From Stomoxys calcitrans (Eukaryota; Arthropoda; Insecta; Diptera; Muscidae), in the NCBI RefSeq assembly GCF_963082655.1, contig NC_081553.1:228866482-228930481 (forward strand): DNA of 64,000 nucleotides, written 5' to 3'. Below are positions 35,397 to 46,320 of the stretch, piece after piece. Position numbers and translations under genes: made by a program. Position 1 is the first letter of the stretch; every line of letters begins with the position of its first letter. Below the pieces are notes generated by a model. That model saw only the letters and a list, made by a program, of their open reading frames with translations. It was not told the origin of the DNA and made no database searches.

Positions 35397-35690
35397 AAAA
35401 ATAAGAAAAGTTTTTCTGTATTTTGGTCTTATGTGCTTAGGAAGACAACTGTGGAAGTGTGTGGAGTATCTGCATGCACTCATTTGTGTATGTGCTAGAG
35501 AAAGAGAATTTACTTGAAATAATTTTACTCAATTTGCAACAGTTTCATTCTTTTGTCCTTGCTACTGTTAATGCTTGTCCTCGTTTCCTTTTTTTGTTTG
35601 AGGAAATTCATTAGATATTTTTAAAAGAGTTTCGTTCTTGGTTTGCTAAAATTGTCTCCAGGACAATTTGGTTAAGCAGTATTAGGCTGG
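34841..35690. other. AT-rich single-copy block with a (TA)n array
   Basis: Apart from the array at 35306-35391, nothing is recognised. The minus-strand 115-codon frame there is the array read as alternating I and Y. Confidence 0.4.
35306..35391. repeat. (TA)n microsatellite
   Basis: About 86 bases of uninterrupted TA, with no mini-me core visible on either side. Confidence 0.95.
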
Positions 35691-36105
35691 GGCGAACATT
35701 ATTCTTGAATGGCAGATTTAGCCAAATGAGCCTGATTTAGCCTATTGGCTCAAAAAATCAAGACCCAAGATTGGTTTATATGGTAACTATATCAGGTTAT
35801 TGGTCGATTTGAACTATACTTCGAAAAGTTGTTGGAAGTCATAACAAACAACCTTATTCAAAATTTCAGCCAAATTGGATGAAAACTGCGCCCTCTATTG
35901 GCTCAAAAAGCCAAGATCCAACACCGGTATATATGGAAGCTATATCAGGTTATAGACCTATTTGAACCATATTTAGCACAGTTGTTGGAAGTCATAAAAG
36001 AACACTTAAGCTAAATTTCAGCCAAATCGAATGAGAATTGCGGCCTCTAGAGGCTCAAGAAGTCAAGACCCCAGATCTGTTTATATGGCAGCTATATCAA
36101 AAAAT
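35691..36105 (-). mobile_element. mini-me/DINE-like body, subfamily A
   Basis: About three units in minus orientation ('aatttcagccaaat.g.atga', 'gttgttggaagtcataa'). No palindromic end. Confidence 0.8.
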
Positions 36106-36692
36106 TTGCATGTGGTGTTTGGTGTCACTTCCAATCACTGTGCTAAGTACGGCTAAAATCGATTAATAATCTGGTATAGCTGCCATATAAACCGATCTGG
36201 TATCTTGACTTCTTGAGGGCGCAATTCTCACCCGATTTGGCTGAAATTTTGCACGAGGTGTTTTGTTATGACATCCAACAACTGTACTAAGTATGGTTTA
36301 AATCGGTACATAACCTGATATACCTGCCATATAAACCGATCTCCCGATTAGACTTCTTGTGGCTCTAGAGGGCGCAATTCGTATCCAATATAGTTTAAAT
36401 TTTGCATATGACCTTTTGGTATGACTTCCAACAACTGTTCCAAGTATGGTCTAAATCGGTATATAAGCTGATATAGCTGACATATAAACCGATCTATCTC
36501 CCAGTTTGACTTTTGAGTCTCTGAGGGCGCAGTTAATATTCGATTTGCCTGAAGTTTTGGAGGTGATGTTTTTCTATGACTGGTGTTTTTCTATTTGAAA
36601 AAAAACATTTAAAGAACTTTTTAAATGCGATCCATGGAAGAGGGTATATAAGATTCGGCCCGGCCGAACTTAGTCTGCTTTTATTTGTTTTT
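36106..36692 (+). mobile_element. mini-me/DINE-like body with palindromic end, subfamily A
   Basis: About three units in plus orientation, ending 'ttcggcccggccgaacttag'. It meets the preceding body in inverted orientation at about 36105. Confidence 0.85.
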
Positions 36693-38883
36693 ATTTGATT
36701 TCAATAGACAGACATAGGTATATCATCTATAAATATTAAGACGAATAATGTATTGTAAACGGAATTAACAAATGGGCAAATATTTGGTGGTGGGACTATC
36801 AAATATACCGCAGTTTTGGGTTGTAGAACATTTGGTAGGTTTCGGGCGGTTTTGGTAGGATTTTGTTTGTTTTATATTGGCAGGAAAAAATTTTCTTGAG
36901 TGACAACACTGGTCAAGACTCTTATCAGCTAGTCATGTTTTCTCAGCCCCAGAATAAGCTATGTCCTGTTTCGCGAAATACTCGTCCACAGGGCATTTTA
37001 CACCCAACACGGAATTTTTTTTTTACTATTTTTATAGATTCGAGCCAAGATTAGCAAACTTAATTTAAAGATGATCGACATTCCAACATTTTAAGTAAAC
37101 TTTCCTTTGATGAAAAATATTTTCCATCATATAAAGGATTTTTTATTTTAGATAGTAGGTTAAAAAATCCTTAACATTGCGTCTTCTTTTTAAAGACAAA
37201 AATCAAAAATTAAGGTCAAAATATCGTTGAAAGTTACAAAATTGAACTTGGGATAAGATAACAGTGAACCGTAGATAAAGATGCAAGGGTGTAGGGAGTG
37301 TACTACACCACCCCAAATCACAAATAGGTCAGAATAAATTCCAATAAAATTTGTTCAGATAAAGATACAGATCTCTTTTTGCTTACCTTCTTTGAAAACT
37401 ATTTTTGTTTTAGACAATTTTGCAAGATTTAATGTTCATACAAAATTGTGTTGCATATCCAGCGTTTCAGAATCTTCCATGGAAAGCCATCAGTTTCATA
37501 TAACCCTCTATATCCTTTGCCACTTTTGATTTTCGATTAAAGCCTTATGTTCATATGATTTTCCTGCAACATCCACCGACAATCCCCTACCCATTTAATA
37601 TTTGAGACATTTTATAACCCTCATGGTCACAATACTTGTAAAATATTTTGATTCTGCCTAAAATTGGAAATTTTCTAAATATTTTGAAAGTTGCTTAGGT
37701 TTCCTACTCTACATACCATCTGGACATCCTACTCTCATTCTGTTTATACTTTGCCATAAACTTGGCATACTAAAAGTTACAGCCATAACACAATGATAGC
37801 ATCAAAGACGAAGAAGAAGAAGGAGTCCTTATGCTCGAGGACACAAAATTTAGCCTTATGAAAATTGTGGTATTATTGTTGTAAGTTGTCTGCTCGTAAA
37901 TATGTGCAAAAATACACACTTCATATTGTTGTAATGGTATATGAACTTTAGTATGGCATTCAAGTGCAAGTGTATGTGTGTATGGGGACAGTGAGGTGAA
38001 TAGATTGATTAAGAATATTTTCAAATAATATCAACAAAAAAAAAAAAAAAAATTGACAGGTTGATGTACGGATAGGCAAACGGAACGAATTTCTTAATGA
38101 CTATGATAATTATGCTAGGTGGGATGATTTGGTTATAGAGAAGTTACTGATAGTAAATTGTCTGACCAATAGATCCTTGGACATAGACAAAGCAACCATT
38201 GCTATGCGTTTCGAAAGGTGGCTAAACTATCTTGCTCACTACCATCGATTTGCTCATATCCACATGATTGCCGATGCTTCTGGTTTTTTGTAGCTTATTT
38301 TTGTGATACTCATTAAGCATCCTATGAAAATTGGCCTATGTGATGCTGAAAGATCACTGAGACAAACTTGTTTTTTTTGCAGGTCAGGATGAAAAATCTC
38401 TTTACGCATGTCGTCGGCCGAATTTTATCTTGTTCCATACGCCATTTTCAATTATTTTGAGTTCAGATCAGATTTTCTGACTTTAAGACACTTTCTTTCG
38501 GAAACTGCAAGAAATTTTCACGTATCTTATATAGTTTTCAAGATATTGAGATGTTAATATGGCAAATATGTCCTATTGCAATGCATACTGAAAACTTCAA
38601 ATCCGTTTTTCTCAAAATCAATAAAGTGGCGTATGGAACCAGATAGCATTACACCGACGATGTGACGAGTAAGTCTCTCGCTTTATGTCGGACTCCGTTA
38701 TCCATGGTACCGGCTAAAAATCCAACCCGTGCCACTTCTGGGGATTAATTCCACCTCGGAACAGCGTTCGCGTTTCTTTCAGGTAGACCCCATATCTGGT
38801 GATTATACATATAATCTACATTGTGTCTGCGTCTAGACATCCGCATTCATACTCTACGCCGCAGCGTCCGGGCCTATCTTCTT
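36693..38883. other. single-copy block up to the tetranucleotide array
   Basis: Includes an A17 run at 38037-38053 and the inverted repeat at 38432-38640. From about 38640 to 38883 the sequence is noticeably less AT-rich, with no frame or domain recognised. Confidence 0.4.
38432..38640. repeat. inverted repeat with 30-base arms
   Basis: 38432-38461 and 38611-38640 are inverted copies ('ttccatacgcca' to 'attttgag') with a few mismatches and a spacer of about 150 bases. Confidence 0.75.
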
Positions 38884-40288
38884 CCGTCCATCCGTCCGTC
38901 CATCCGTCCGTCCATCCGTCCGTCCGTCCATCCGTCCGTCCATCCGTCCGTCCATCCGTCCGTCCATCCGTCCGTCCATCCGTCCGTCCATCCGTCCGTC
39001 CATCCGTCCGTCCAACCGTCCGTCCATCCGTCCGTCCATCCGTCCGTCCGTCCATCCGTCCGTCCATCCGTCCGTTCATCCGTCCGTCCATCCGTCCGTC
39101 CATCCGTCCGTCCATCCGTCCGTCCATCCGTCCGTCCATCCGTCCGTCCGTCCGTCCATCCGTCCGTCCATCCGTCCGTCCGTCCGTCCATCCGTCCGTC
39201 CGTCCGTCCATCCATCCGTCCGTCCGTCCATCCGTCCGTCCATCCGTCCGTCCATCCGTCCGTCCGTCCATCCGTCCGTCCATCCGTCCGTCCGTCCATC
39301 CGTCCGTCCATCCGTCCGTCCATCCGTCCGTCCATCCGTCCGTCCATCCGTCCGTCCATCCGTCCGTCCATCCGTCCGTCCATCCGTCCGTCCGTCCGTC
39401 CATCCGTCCGTCCATCCGTCCGTCCGTCCGTCCATCCATCCGTCCGTCCATCCGTCCGTCCATCCATCCGTCCGTCCATCCGTCCGTCCGTCCATCCGTC
39501 CGTCCATCCGTCCGTCCGTCCATCCGTCCGTCCATCCGTCCGTCCATCCGTCCGTCCATCCGTCCGTCCGTCCATCCGTCCGTCCATCCGTCCGTCGATC
39601 CGTCCGTCGATCCGTCCGTCCATCCGTCCGTCCATCCGTCCGTCCATCCGTCCGTCCATTCGTCCGTCCATCCGTCCGTCCATCCGTCCGTCCATCCGTC
39701 CGTCCATCCGTCCGTCCATCCGTCCGTCCATCCATCCGTCCGTCCATCCGTCCGTCCATCCGTCCATCCGTCCATCCGTCCATCCGTCCATCCGTCCGTC
39801 CGTCCATCCGTCCGTCCATCCGTCCATCCGTCCGTCCATCCGTCCGTCCATCCGTCCGTCCATCCGTCCGTCCATCCTTCCGTCCATCCGTCCGTCCATC
39901 CGTCCGTCCATCCGTCCGTCCATCCATCCGTCCGTCCATCCGTCCGTCCATCCGTCCGTCCGTCCGTCCGTCCATCCGTCCGTCCATCCGTCCATCCGTC
40001 CGTCCATCCGTCCGTCCATCCGTCCGTCCATCCGTCCGTCCATCCGTCCGTCCATCCGTCCGTCCATCCGTCCGTCCGTCCATCCGTCCGTCCATCCGTC
40101 CGTCCATCCGTCCGTCCATCCGTCCGTCCATCCGTCCGTCCATCCGTCCGTCCATCCGTCCGTCCAACCGTCCGTCCATCCGTCCGTCCATCCGTCCGTC
40201 CATCCGTCCGTCCATCCGTCCGTCCATCCGTCCGTCCATCCGTCCGTCCGTCCATCCATCCATCTGTCCGTCCATCCGTCCGTCCGTC
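38884..40288. repeat. 1.4-kb GTCY tetranucleotide array (CCGT/CCAT)
   Basis: Made only of CCGT and CCAT tetramers with rare point changes (CAACC, TTCAT, CGATC, CTTCC). The commonest pattern is the 12-mer CCATCCGTCCGT, with 8- and 16-base variants. It contains no stop in five frames, producing spurious frames of 400-525 codons on both strands ([12 protein letters not shown] and [12 protein letters not shown]); these are not genes. The right edge passes directly into a mini-me body, and the left edge abuts unrelated sequence. Confidence 0.95.
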
Positions 40289-40605
40289 TTTTGCACAGAT
40301 ACTTTATATTATTGTAGGTCGTTGGGGATTGCAAATGGACCCTATTAGTTCAGATTTAGATATATCTCTCATATAAACCGATCTCCCGATTTGACTTCTT
40401 GAGGCCTTACATGCCGCAATTTTTATCCGATTTGGCTGAAATTCAGCATGCGGTGTTCTGTTTCGACTTCCAACAACTTTGCAAAATACGGTCCAAATCA
40501 GCCTATAGCCTGATATAGCTTCCATGTAAACCGGTCTCTCGAACATCCTTGTTTGGTTCCTAGAAGATATAATTTTTGCTGGTTTGACAGAAGTTTGATT
40601 TTGGT
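40289..40605 (+). mobile_element. mini-me/DINE-like body, subfamily A, continuing from the array
   Basis: 'ttttgcacagatacttt', the segment that normally follows the GTCY run, then two units to about 40605. The palindromic end is missing. Confidence 0.85.
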
Positions 40606-41995
40606 TGACCCCCGTAGAAGCCTGAGCTCGGCCTTACCACCGTTTTTCAATGAAAAAATCTTGCACTGTTCCCAAAACACTGTGTCCAAGGCATATCTAC
40701 TCTCTTAGCTCCTCAACCACTTGCAGAATTTTTGTTAACATACTGCAAGTTGGTACACATAAAGTTCAGAATTCATGATGATTTTCTTTAGAAGCCATTT
40801 ACATGGTTGTGGAGTATGTGGCTGGAGTAACGAGTAAGGACTGTTGCACCATACCAACAATGGCCAGACTAAGGAATGGCCAACTCATGTTTTCTTGATA
40901 TTGACTGGTGGTCGGTTGGTGACTGGTATGTACCATGATATGAACTTCTTGAAATTCTTATGGGTCTGAGTACCCATGGGCACATATACACAGATATACC
41001 AACTAGCAAGGGAGAAACTATCCATGCATACACTTTTATTTTGATTATTTTATTTGACTAGGCAAATATTTTGCACTGACATTAGCAGGGAGAAAGGGTA
41101 CAGACAACCATGGAAGAAGAAGTAGATGTTACATACATTCTTTGCATTCAAATTTAAACTTGAATGATTTTTATGTGGTCTCGTCATCTACATAAATTTA
41201 TAAGCTTATGTCCAAGTACAAGGATATCAGGCGTTTAAAGCAACGTACGTACATGTCTGCTGCTACTGCTTTCGAGGACATTTCCCATGACATTTCTTAG
41301 AATATCAAATGGTCCACAAAAGGATATTTTGGTATTTTTTAATTTTCATGCCACAACCAAAAAAGGATAAAGGCAGCATTTCTATCTTTTAATTTATCTT
41401 AAAGACAGAAAAACCAGATTGTCCTGTTCCATTGCATCTCTCCTTTATTTTTAAAGCAAAAAAAAATCTTTCTATTCCCACCGTTAGTTAAGAAGGAAAA
41501 TTTTCTCAGAAAAAACTGTGAGAATTTTTCTTAAATTTTAACCTTTGACCATGTCCCAAAAGCATCCAAGACAGCAAAGCATCGCTAAAATAACCCTTTT
41601 TGCTGGGTGCCTAGTGTCCTGTTAAGATGCTGCAGCTTCCCTGTGCGTTTTAGCTGAACAGCGTTGTTTAATACTTTGGTCAGCCAAAGGGGTGGAAATG
41701 TCCAGTGGCGTGAAATCTTCAAGATTTGCCAAAATGTTGAAACAGGTTTTAATTTCCTCAAAAGGGTTGTTGTGCGCTTTTTCCTCAGCAGGAATACACA
41801 TTTAATGAGCAATCATGGGCTGTGGTCATCAAGTTCATCATTTGGCAGAATATTAAGCGAAAATGAGAAATTTCCCACAGAATCTTCTACAATTAAGATT
41901 TTTATTTGTATTGTACAAGGATGTCCCAAATATAATCGAGAAAACATTTACATCAGCAGAATGTATGGACCATGAATGGCTGTTTCTTTAAAAAA
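40606..41995. other. single-copy block, no gene recognised
   Basis: The 103-codon frame at 41664-41975 has no known domain and ordinary AT-rich composition. Confidence 0.4.
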
Positions 41996-42125
41996 ATAAA
42001 AAAAAGTAAAAATGCGTAAAGTTCAGCCGGGTTGGACTTTAGATATGCATCACATATTTCGATGTGTTGCAAACGGAATGTCTAAACGAATAAACCCCAA
42101 TCCTTCGATTGAGGGATTTTGAAAA
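41996..42125 (-). mobile_element. mini-me/DINE-like element, body deleted
   Basis: The palindromic end ('gcgtaaagttcagccgggtt') is followed almost at once by the other end ('gtgttgcaaacggaatgtct'). Confidence 0.7.
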
Positions 42126-42299
42126 GCTGTAAGCCCAACAGATGGCAACGGCATACTCCACCCGACTGACCCAACTGTAAAGGTGCAAAGGCAAACTATT
42201 GATACTCCATGGAAAAGGCCATGAAACCCATACATGGGTACCAAAAGCCATCAACAAGAAAACCATGGTACGAGCAAGAATATCGTATTGCTACACTGA

Positions 42300-42421
42300 T
42301 TTGTCTGTCGAAAGCACGCTAACTTTCGATTTCTTTGCACATATACATATATATAAATGCGAACCATGGTGGAGGGTATATAAGATTCGGCCCGGCCGAA
42401 CTTAGCACGCTTTTACTTGTT
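42300..42421 (+). mobile_element. mini-me/DINE-like element, body deleted
   Basis: 'ttgtctgtcgaaagcacgct' joins 'accatggtggagggtatata' and ends 'ttcggcccggccgaacttag'. All body units are lost. Confidence 0.8.
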
Positions 42422-42639
42422 GGACTTCTGATGGTCCGTTGAAGTCCATTCCGGGTTTAGCGGCACTTCCACACTACTGAAATGAGTTAACCCCCGTCAG
42501 AATTAAAGAGAGCGCGGAAGGCACGTTACATAGCAACAAGTGAGCGACCGTTAGAAAAGTAGCTCTCTCTGCTTCCTAGTCCAGAGAATGTTGGCAACTA
42601 GCTGGAGAGGGAAACAAATTTGGGAACTTCAATCCTCCA

Positions 42640-43158
42640 AATGAGCCACCCTCGACTTCCTCCCCACTCATCTCACCGCTCGCAAGTTTTTCAAATAAGT
42701 ACGTTTCTCTGGCGGTGACGACTATACCCCAGAACCAAACTCTGATAGTGGTCTACAGCGTATAGAGCCCAGTAAGAATGAGATCCAAAGAGCAATGAAC
42801 AAACTGAAAAACAACAAAGTACCGGGAGCTGAAGTGTTGTCATCTCTACTATATAAGGCCAGGCTTAAAAGCAGGCTGGCTTGAAGCATTTATACCCAAT
42901 GATGGGAACATCAGCATACTATGCCCCATACACAAGAAGGGAGGAAAAAAGTATGAGCCAACTACAGAGGAATGAGTTTCCTTTCCATTGTGAAAATTTA
43001 AAATCAAAAGTAAAATAACTAATTGGTCCTTATCAATACGCCTTATACCTACATAATCCACCATAGACCTGGAAAGACCTGGCAAATACAGGTCGATATT
43101 TACCACATCTTCGACGACGATAATGCCGCTTTCGATCGCCCTATTGTCCAAAGCATTG
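42640..43158 (+). mobile_element. RTE-like retrotransposon remnant
   Basis: Broken frames read PSKNEIQRAMNKLKNNKVPG (about 42770-42830), LCPIHKKGGKKYE (about 42918-42957), IGPYQYA (about 43020-43040) and, near 43085-43135, a worn 'DIYHIFDDDNAAFDR'. This is the same RT front half as at 21.0-21.5 kb. The ADD motif and beyond are absent. Confidence 0.7.
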
Positions 43159-43369
43159 GAGGTTACCTTAGCGCAGATGTAAGCATGTCCGCCTAAGACG
43201 CTGAACGCCTGGGTTCGAATCCTGGCGAGAAAATCAGAAAAATTGTTCAGCAGTGATCATCCCCTCCTAAAGCTGGCGACAGTTGTGAGGTACTATGCCA
43301 TGTAAAAATTTCTCTCCAAAGAGGTGTCGCACTGCAGCGTGCCGTTCGGGCTCGGCTATAAAAAGGTGT
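43159..43369 (+). mobile_element. tRNA-derived SINE, tail truncated
   Basis: Box A region 'ttagcgcagatgtaagcatg' and box B GGGTTCGAATCC (43210-43221), then the middle to 'ctcggctataaaaagg', where it stops. Confidence 0.85.
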
Positions 43370-43772
43370 TCTCACATCATTGGGCTTTAACACAACTTTG
43401 TGTATACCATGGCAGTCATTGTTGATGCATGGACAAAAAATCTATCACTTCACCACACAAACACATGCATTGGAAAAAGAACAGCTAGAAGACAGGGTGT
43501 GGAGTTTAGTTAGTGTCGTACTTATATCATAAAGGCGTTTTCGCAATGAAATCGACATGAGAACATTCTACCAACATTGAAACCTTCACATCTAGAAGCA
43601 TCCGTTGAGATTCCTTAACCAAGTATCGAAGCGCGTTATACTGGAGTTGGTGTTGTGCTATTTTCTGGCTCAACTCATTCTGATCTTCACCTTAAAAGAC
43701 GAGAAATTTTGAAAAATTAAATATATTTACAACTCGTAGCTAAGTGCTTTTGGAAAAAATGCAATTTAAAAT
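43370..43772. other. unrecognised sequence
   Basis: No gene or repeat family assigned. Confidence 0.3.
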
Positions 43773-44119
43773 GTTATTTTAAATTGCAAATTGCAAATTT
43801 TGCCCATGAACATTCCACTAGGGAAAAGGGGCAAACTTCTCATATATCAATGAGTGCAGTCCGATTCAAGTTTTTAAGCTCAATGATAAGGGACCTCCTT
43901 TTTATAGCCGAGTCCGAACGGCGTGCCGCAGTGCGACACCTCTTTGGAGAGAAGTTTTACATGGCATAGTACCTCACAAATGTTGCCAGCATTAGGAGGG
44001 GAAATCCACCGCTTAAATCTTTTTCTGATGGCCTCGCCAGGATTCGAACCCAGGCGTTTAGCGTCATAGTCGGACATGCTAACCTCTGCGCTACGGTGGC
44101 CTCCAAGTTATTTTAAATT
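43773..44119 (-). mobile_element. full-length tRNA-derived SINE with perfect 13-base target duplication
   Basis: The element is 43786-44106 (321 bases). The duplications are 43773-43785 and 44107-44119, both GTTATTTTAAATT. On the minus strand box A is near 44078-44093 and box B (GGGTTCGAATCC) at 44040-44051. The tail ends in 'gcaatttgc' repeats. Of the SINEs here it looks the youngest. Confidence 0.92.
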
Positions 44120-45515
44120 ATGATATATTTTTACTACTTTATTCCAGCTTTTCTTCTGAAATATAGTTTTTCTCTTGAAAATATATATTTTTTTTTTAAT
44201 ATTAGAAATGATTTAATCTTCATCGATCTTTTTGCCCAAACCATTCCCCCTTCCCTTTCATATCAGGCTAGATTTCCAACATACCACATCTCCTTAAATT
44301 AAAACTTTACTTTTACTTTTTGTTTTTTCCCTGCAATGGAGTCTCGTACGAATAGGTCTTTGTTAAAGAGGTGGCTGACACATGCCTCACCATATGTATT
44401 TTCTACAGGACTTTAATGAGAAAAAGTTTCCCTTCCTCAAATGGTGTGGGTACGGTGTTTAAGTTTAAGACTATTTTTCCATCTTATGCACTCCCATACC
44501 CAAGTGATTGTCTAAGGGTAGTTAAGAATATCTGCATAACAAACAAGAGAAACCCAAAAGTTGGGTAAAATATTTGAAAATAATTTTGAGGGGGTTGGTT
44601 TGAAGGCCTGGCTGGCAAGTAAAGTTGTGGGTGTTGGAAATGTATATGTGGTAGAGAAAATTCATGGTTGATGAAGGTTGATGATGGCTAAGGGGGGAAC
44701 ATATACAATTTTCTGAAGAAATAAACCAAGTCGTTTTATGGCATATCCTATCATGTACCCTTATGTGCGTGTGTGTGTGTGTGTGTATGTTTGTGAAAAC
44801 CCATGTAGTGGCAAGCCAAGGATGTGTTATCATAACGACAACTTCAGCATCATTCCTTTTGCTGCCCAACTAACATTTTAACTAAATTGGGTCTAAGCAG
44901 GGGGTAGCCGTAGAAGACATAAATGATAGTGGTATTTGTATTGTTTTTGTTGTAGTCGTTTTTGTCCTTTGTATGAGTAAAGATGTGAGGATGTGTACAT
45001 AAAAGATAATGATGTTGCCTAAAAACTTTTGGGAATAAATAATAGTTTATGTAGGTTTATAAATATGTGTGTGCGAGTGTGTGTGTGTATATATACTTTT
45101 ACTTGAATGTATATACATACATATGTATTGTATTTGCATAAAGTTGTATGTAACTATGTAAGTAAGTGTGTATGTTTTTGTTTGTATATATATTTTGATA
45201 GAGAGTTCTTCTTCAATTTCTTCTTTGGCCCTGACAAATGCCTTTAGGGCATGTGTTTGGGGTTTGAGGTTATTATCTTTCAAAATTGTTCTTTTGTACA
45301 TACAGAAGTGGTATAGAAGTGGCATACTAAGGATGTGTAAGGTATGTGTATGTTATAAAATATTTATAAAAAATACACACATATACATATGCCAGATATA
45401 TATGAGATATTTGCCTTAAAATAGCCTATAAAAAAAGATTGCAATAAATTAAGAATTTTTTTTCCTTGATCGAAGGATTTGAAAATGATTTAGAGATGAA
45501 GAAACAACCAAGAAA
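44120..45515. other. single-copy block, no gene recognised
   Basis: (GT)n tracts at about 44767-44785 and 45065-45090. Frames of 60-115 codons have no known domain. Confidence 0.4.
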
Positions 45516-45619
45516 CCAACTTTGTTATTTTGTTATAACACCTAGACATGTTGGTCAAAGACTCCATAAAGATTATGTCTTCGGGATCGTCATGAGATCT
45601 TTATTCGATCAATCCCATG

Positions 45620-45715
45620 GCAGCTGGTTGTACGTACCGGATTGCCCCGATGAATTCCTTCATCGGCAAGGGCTGCCGCTTCAGTGTACTACACACTGCT
45701 ATAATAACAAAAACA
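45620..45715 (+). mobile_element. short retroelement 3' end with hairpin and A/C-rich tail
   Basis: 'ggcagctggttgtacgtacc' leads into a hairpin (about 45640-45669: arms 'ccgatgaa'/'ttcatcgg') and the tail 'aataacaaaaac'. Flanks 45598-45619 and 45716-45736 look like a worn target duplication of about 20 bases ending in CATG. Probably a truncated LINE or SINE 3' end; family not identified. Confidence 0.55.
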
Positions 45716-45925
45716 TCTTATTTTGATTAATCCATGTCTGTTTGTCCAATGTACGCAATACTCTCCCGATTAATTTCTCTATTAGCTGCATTAAGTATTA
45801 AGGTACAAATCGGTCCCTAGCCAGACTGATCCCCGAATAAACCGATCTTCCGTTTATGTGGGGGGAGCAATTTTTAGCTGATTGGGCGGAAAATGGTCAA
45901 CATGAGTTCGCCTATGACTTTCAAC

Positions 45926-46108
45926 TAGAGCTGGTAAACTATCGATAATCGCATCTTTCGATATTTTTAATAATAATTCAAACGAAAATGAGTCGGATCA
46001 CATTTTTTTTAAATTTTGCAAAAAAATTAACTTGCCGATGGTATCGATAAGAAAAATATCAATCGATAGTCAGACAAAAAATAAAACATCTATATTTTGC
46101 CAGCTCTA
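45926..46108. mobile_element. hAT-type MITE, 183 bases
   Basis: Terminal inverted repeats start TAGAGCTGGYAAA at both ends. It is flanked by identical 8-base duplications CTTTCAAC (45918-45925 and 46109-46116), the length expected for hAT transposition. The interior is rich in ATCGAT motifs and has no open frame. Confidence 0.85.
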
Positions 46109-46169
46109 CTTTCAACTGCTACATCAAGTATGTTTCATATCGAATCGGATTAAAACTGTGCTCTCTATA

Positions 46170-46283
46170 GGATTACATATTTTTTTTAAATTTTGAAAAA
46201 ATTTAACTTTGCCTATAGTATCGATAGGGAAAATATCAATCGATATTCAGACAAAAAATAAAATATCGATAGTGCCATCTCTA
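46170..46283. mobile_element. second, left-truncated copy of the same MITE
   Basis: Matches the right two thirds of the first copy, ends 'gccatctcta' and is again followed by CTTTCAAC (46284-46291). Confidence 0.75.
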
Positions 46284-46320
46284 CTTTCAACTGTTAGACC
46301 GAGTATGGTTCGAATTGGAC

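Larger units (their letters stand above)
45516..46320 (+). mobile_element. mini-me/DINE-like element carrying three insertions
   Basis: Head remnants at 45535-45615 ('tcgggatcgtcatgagatct'). The GTCY position resumes at 45737 ('tctgtttgtcca') and the body runs on. It is interrupted by a retroelement tail (45620-45715) and two MITE copies (45926, 46170). Confidence 0.65.

Noticed and set aside
35136..35483. 115-codon minus-strand frame with long (IY)n stretch
   Set aside because: It is the translation of a (TA)n microsatellite.
38884..40288. CRISPR-like array
   Set aside because: Simple tetranucleotide repeat without spacers, in a eukaryotic repeat context.
38799..40376. Open frames of 400-525 codons on both strands (HPSVRPSV and DGRTDGWT repeats)
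   Set aside because: They are readings of a CCGT/CCAT tetranucleotide array with no stops in five frames; identical pattern in every frame and on both strands, no unique coding flank.
45466..45726. 86-codon frame as a gene
   Set aside because: It spans a mini-me head and a retroelement tail insertion, so it is a chance fusion of two repeats.
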